Source of the DNA: an uncultured Collinsella sp.
Lineage (GTDB): Bacteria > Actinomycetota > Coriobacteriia > Coriobacteriales > Coriobacteriaceae
Direction of reading: 5' to 3'
Assembly: GCA_900547655.1 (NCBI GenBank)
Contig: URHQ01000025.1
Coordinates: forward strand, 1-24,775
DNA length: 24,775 bases
Below are positions 24,401-24,775 of this stretch, piece by piece. The number at the start of each line of letters is the position of its first letter. Positions within the stretch are counted from its first letter, which is position 1. The notes under the pieces were generated by a model, which searched no databases, was not told the origin of the DNA, and saw only the letters and a list, made by a program, of their open reading frames with translations. The position numbers were made by a program, and so were the translations under genes.

Positions 24401-24727
24401 CGAGGTCAAGGGCGACGAGGCCGGTATGACCTACGACAAGTCCGTCTTTACCGCGACCGTCAACGTGGTCGATGACGGCGAGGGTAACCTCAAGGCGAAT
24501 GTCGCCTTTACCAAGGGCGACAAGAGCGTCGAGGGTATCGTGTTCAACAACACGTACAAGAAGCCCGAGACGCCCGTGCCGACGCCCGACCCCGGCACGC
24601 CCAAGACCGTGACGAACATCGTCAAGACGGTCAAGGGTTTCCTGCCCACCACGGGTGACCAGCAGGCCGCTGCACTGCTCATGGCATTCGTCATCGCCAT
24701 GGCCGGCGTCGGAGCCCTGGTCTGGGG
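18474..24727 (+). CDS. Giant LPxTG surface adhesin with vWA and pilin-type isopeptide domains (partial 3' end)
   Basis: The frame is open for about 2084 codons from the ATG at 18474 (GAAGGGAG upstream) to the adapter. Residues 1-26 are a signal peptide (KYTRGLLAVILAVVLVLPAA). A vWA domain (~115-360) has MIDAS D121-A-S-G-S and D255 in FFTDGTP. After a linker domain (~370-690), about ten FctA/strep-pilin-type repeats run from ~693 to ~2029. Each has a Lys near a [L/I]xGR-like start, usually a Glu in a Y/LxxxE strand, and an Asn in a closing F-x-N-x-Y: the triad for Lys-Asn isopeptide bonds. The sortase motif LPTTG is at 2057-2061, followed by a hydrophobic anchor cut by the contig end, so only the basic tail and stop are missing. 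Expected role: wall-anchored, protease-resistant stalk with a ligand-binding tip. Two cysteines (TDCSG, DKDCT) lie before the repeats. Confidence 0.92.
20551..24560 (+). repeat. Ten tandem isopeptide-domain repeats in the adhesin
   Basis: Approximate repeat starts are 20551, 20914, 21289, 21694, 22054, 22432, 22885, 23311, 23845 and 24205. Repeats 2, 4 and 9 share the SVTDQ...LTGRxLAxGEF start; 3 and 8 share a different start (KxLQVAxGLxPADIxGKF). The pair 3-4 therefore matches the pair 8-9. Repeat 7 is the most divergent, and repeat 8 holds an acidic insertion. Confidence 0.85.
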
Positions 24728-24775
24728 CTGTCTCTTATACACATCTCCGAGCCCACGAGACCGGAGCCTATCTCG
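24728..24775 (-). other. Nextera adapter remnant at contig end
   Basis: CTGTCTCTTATACACATCT (24728-24746), followed by the read-2 adapter and an 8-base index; an exact reverse complement of 1-48. Library sequence, not genome. Its reverse translation gives the artefact peptide MYKRQ. Confidence 0.98.

Noticed and set aside
24719..24730. GTCTGGGGCT shared near both contig ends, hinting at a circular molecule
   Set aside because: Part of the match at the right end is adapter, and the flanking genes are unrelated (relaxase versus cell-wall anchor). A 7-8 bp genomic match is expected by chance.

Overview
The window looks like one complete assembled contig from a high-GC gut actinobacterium of the Coriobacteriia; Collinsella is the best guess. 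That rests on the codon use, the Ech-type hydrogenase operon, the very large LPxTG surface protein built of pilin-type isopeptide domains, and dense families of intergenic palindromes. No marker gene is present, so the genus is inference. Both ends (1-48 and 24728-24775) are Nextera library adapter, so the true genomic interval is 49-24727 and the genes at both edges are cut by the contig ends, not by biology.

Region 1 (49-6570) is the right part of an integrative and mobilizable element. A leftward operon encodes an excisionase-like helix-turn-helix protein, a DnaC/IstB-like protein without a P-loop, two unknown small proteins, a ribbon-helix-helix relaxosome protein and a MobL-like relaxase truncated by the contig end. 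A divergent rightward gene encodes an unknown 476-residue protein with a C-terminal zinc-binding motif. A tyrosine integrase lies at the right end next to a 3' fragment of an initiator tRNA-Met, which marks the attachment site. Between integrase and attachment site are a long inverted repeat and helically phased short repeats.

Region 2 (6571-9063) is chromosomal. It holds one Schlafen/AlbA_2-type ATP-binding putative regulator, flanked on both sides by an unusual array of 55-bp palindromes at a strict 80-81 bp period (two upstream, four downstream) and followed at once by three copies of a 22-bp tandem repeat.

Region 3 (9064-17825) is metabolic: an Old Yellow Enzyme-family flavin/Fe-S oxidoreductase with an altered active-site motif, an orphan transposase-OrfA-like HTH gene, and a complete six-subunit Ech-type [NiFe]-hydrogenase operon. 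In this operon the NuoL-like and NuoH-like membrane subunits are fused into one 960-residue protein. The operon should couple ferredoxin oxidation to H2 formation and ion pumping. No maturation genes are in the window.

Region 4 (17826-24727) starts with two related ~150-bp palindromic MITE-like elements, each followed by a conserved 40-bp sequence. After an operator-like leader comes a >2080-residue secreted, sortase-anchored adhesin with a vWA domain and about ten isopeptide-type repeats. It runs off the contig inside its membrane anchor.
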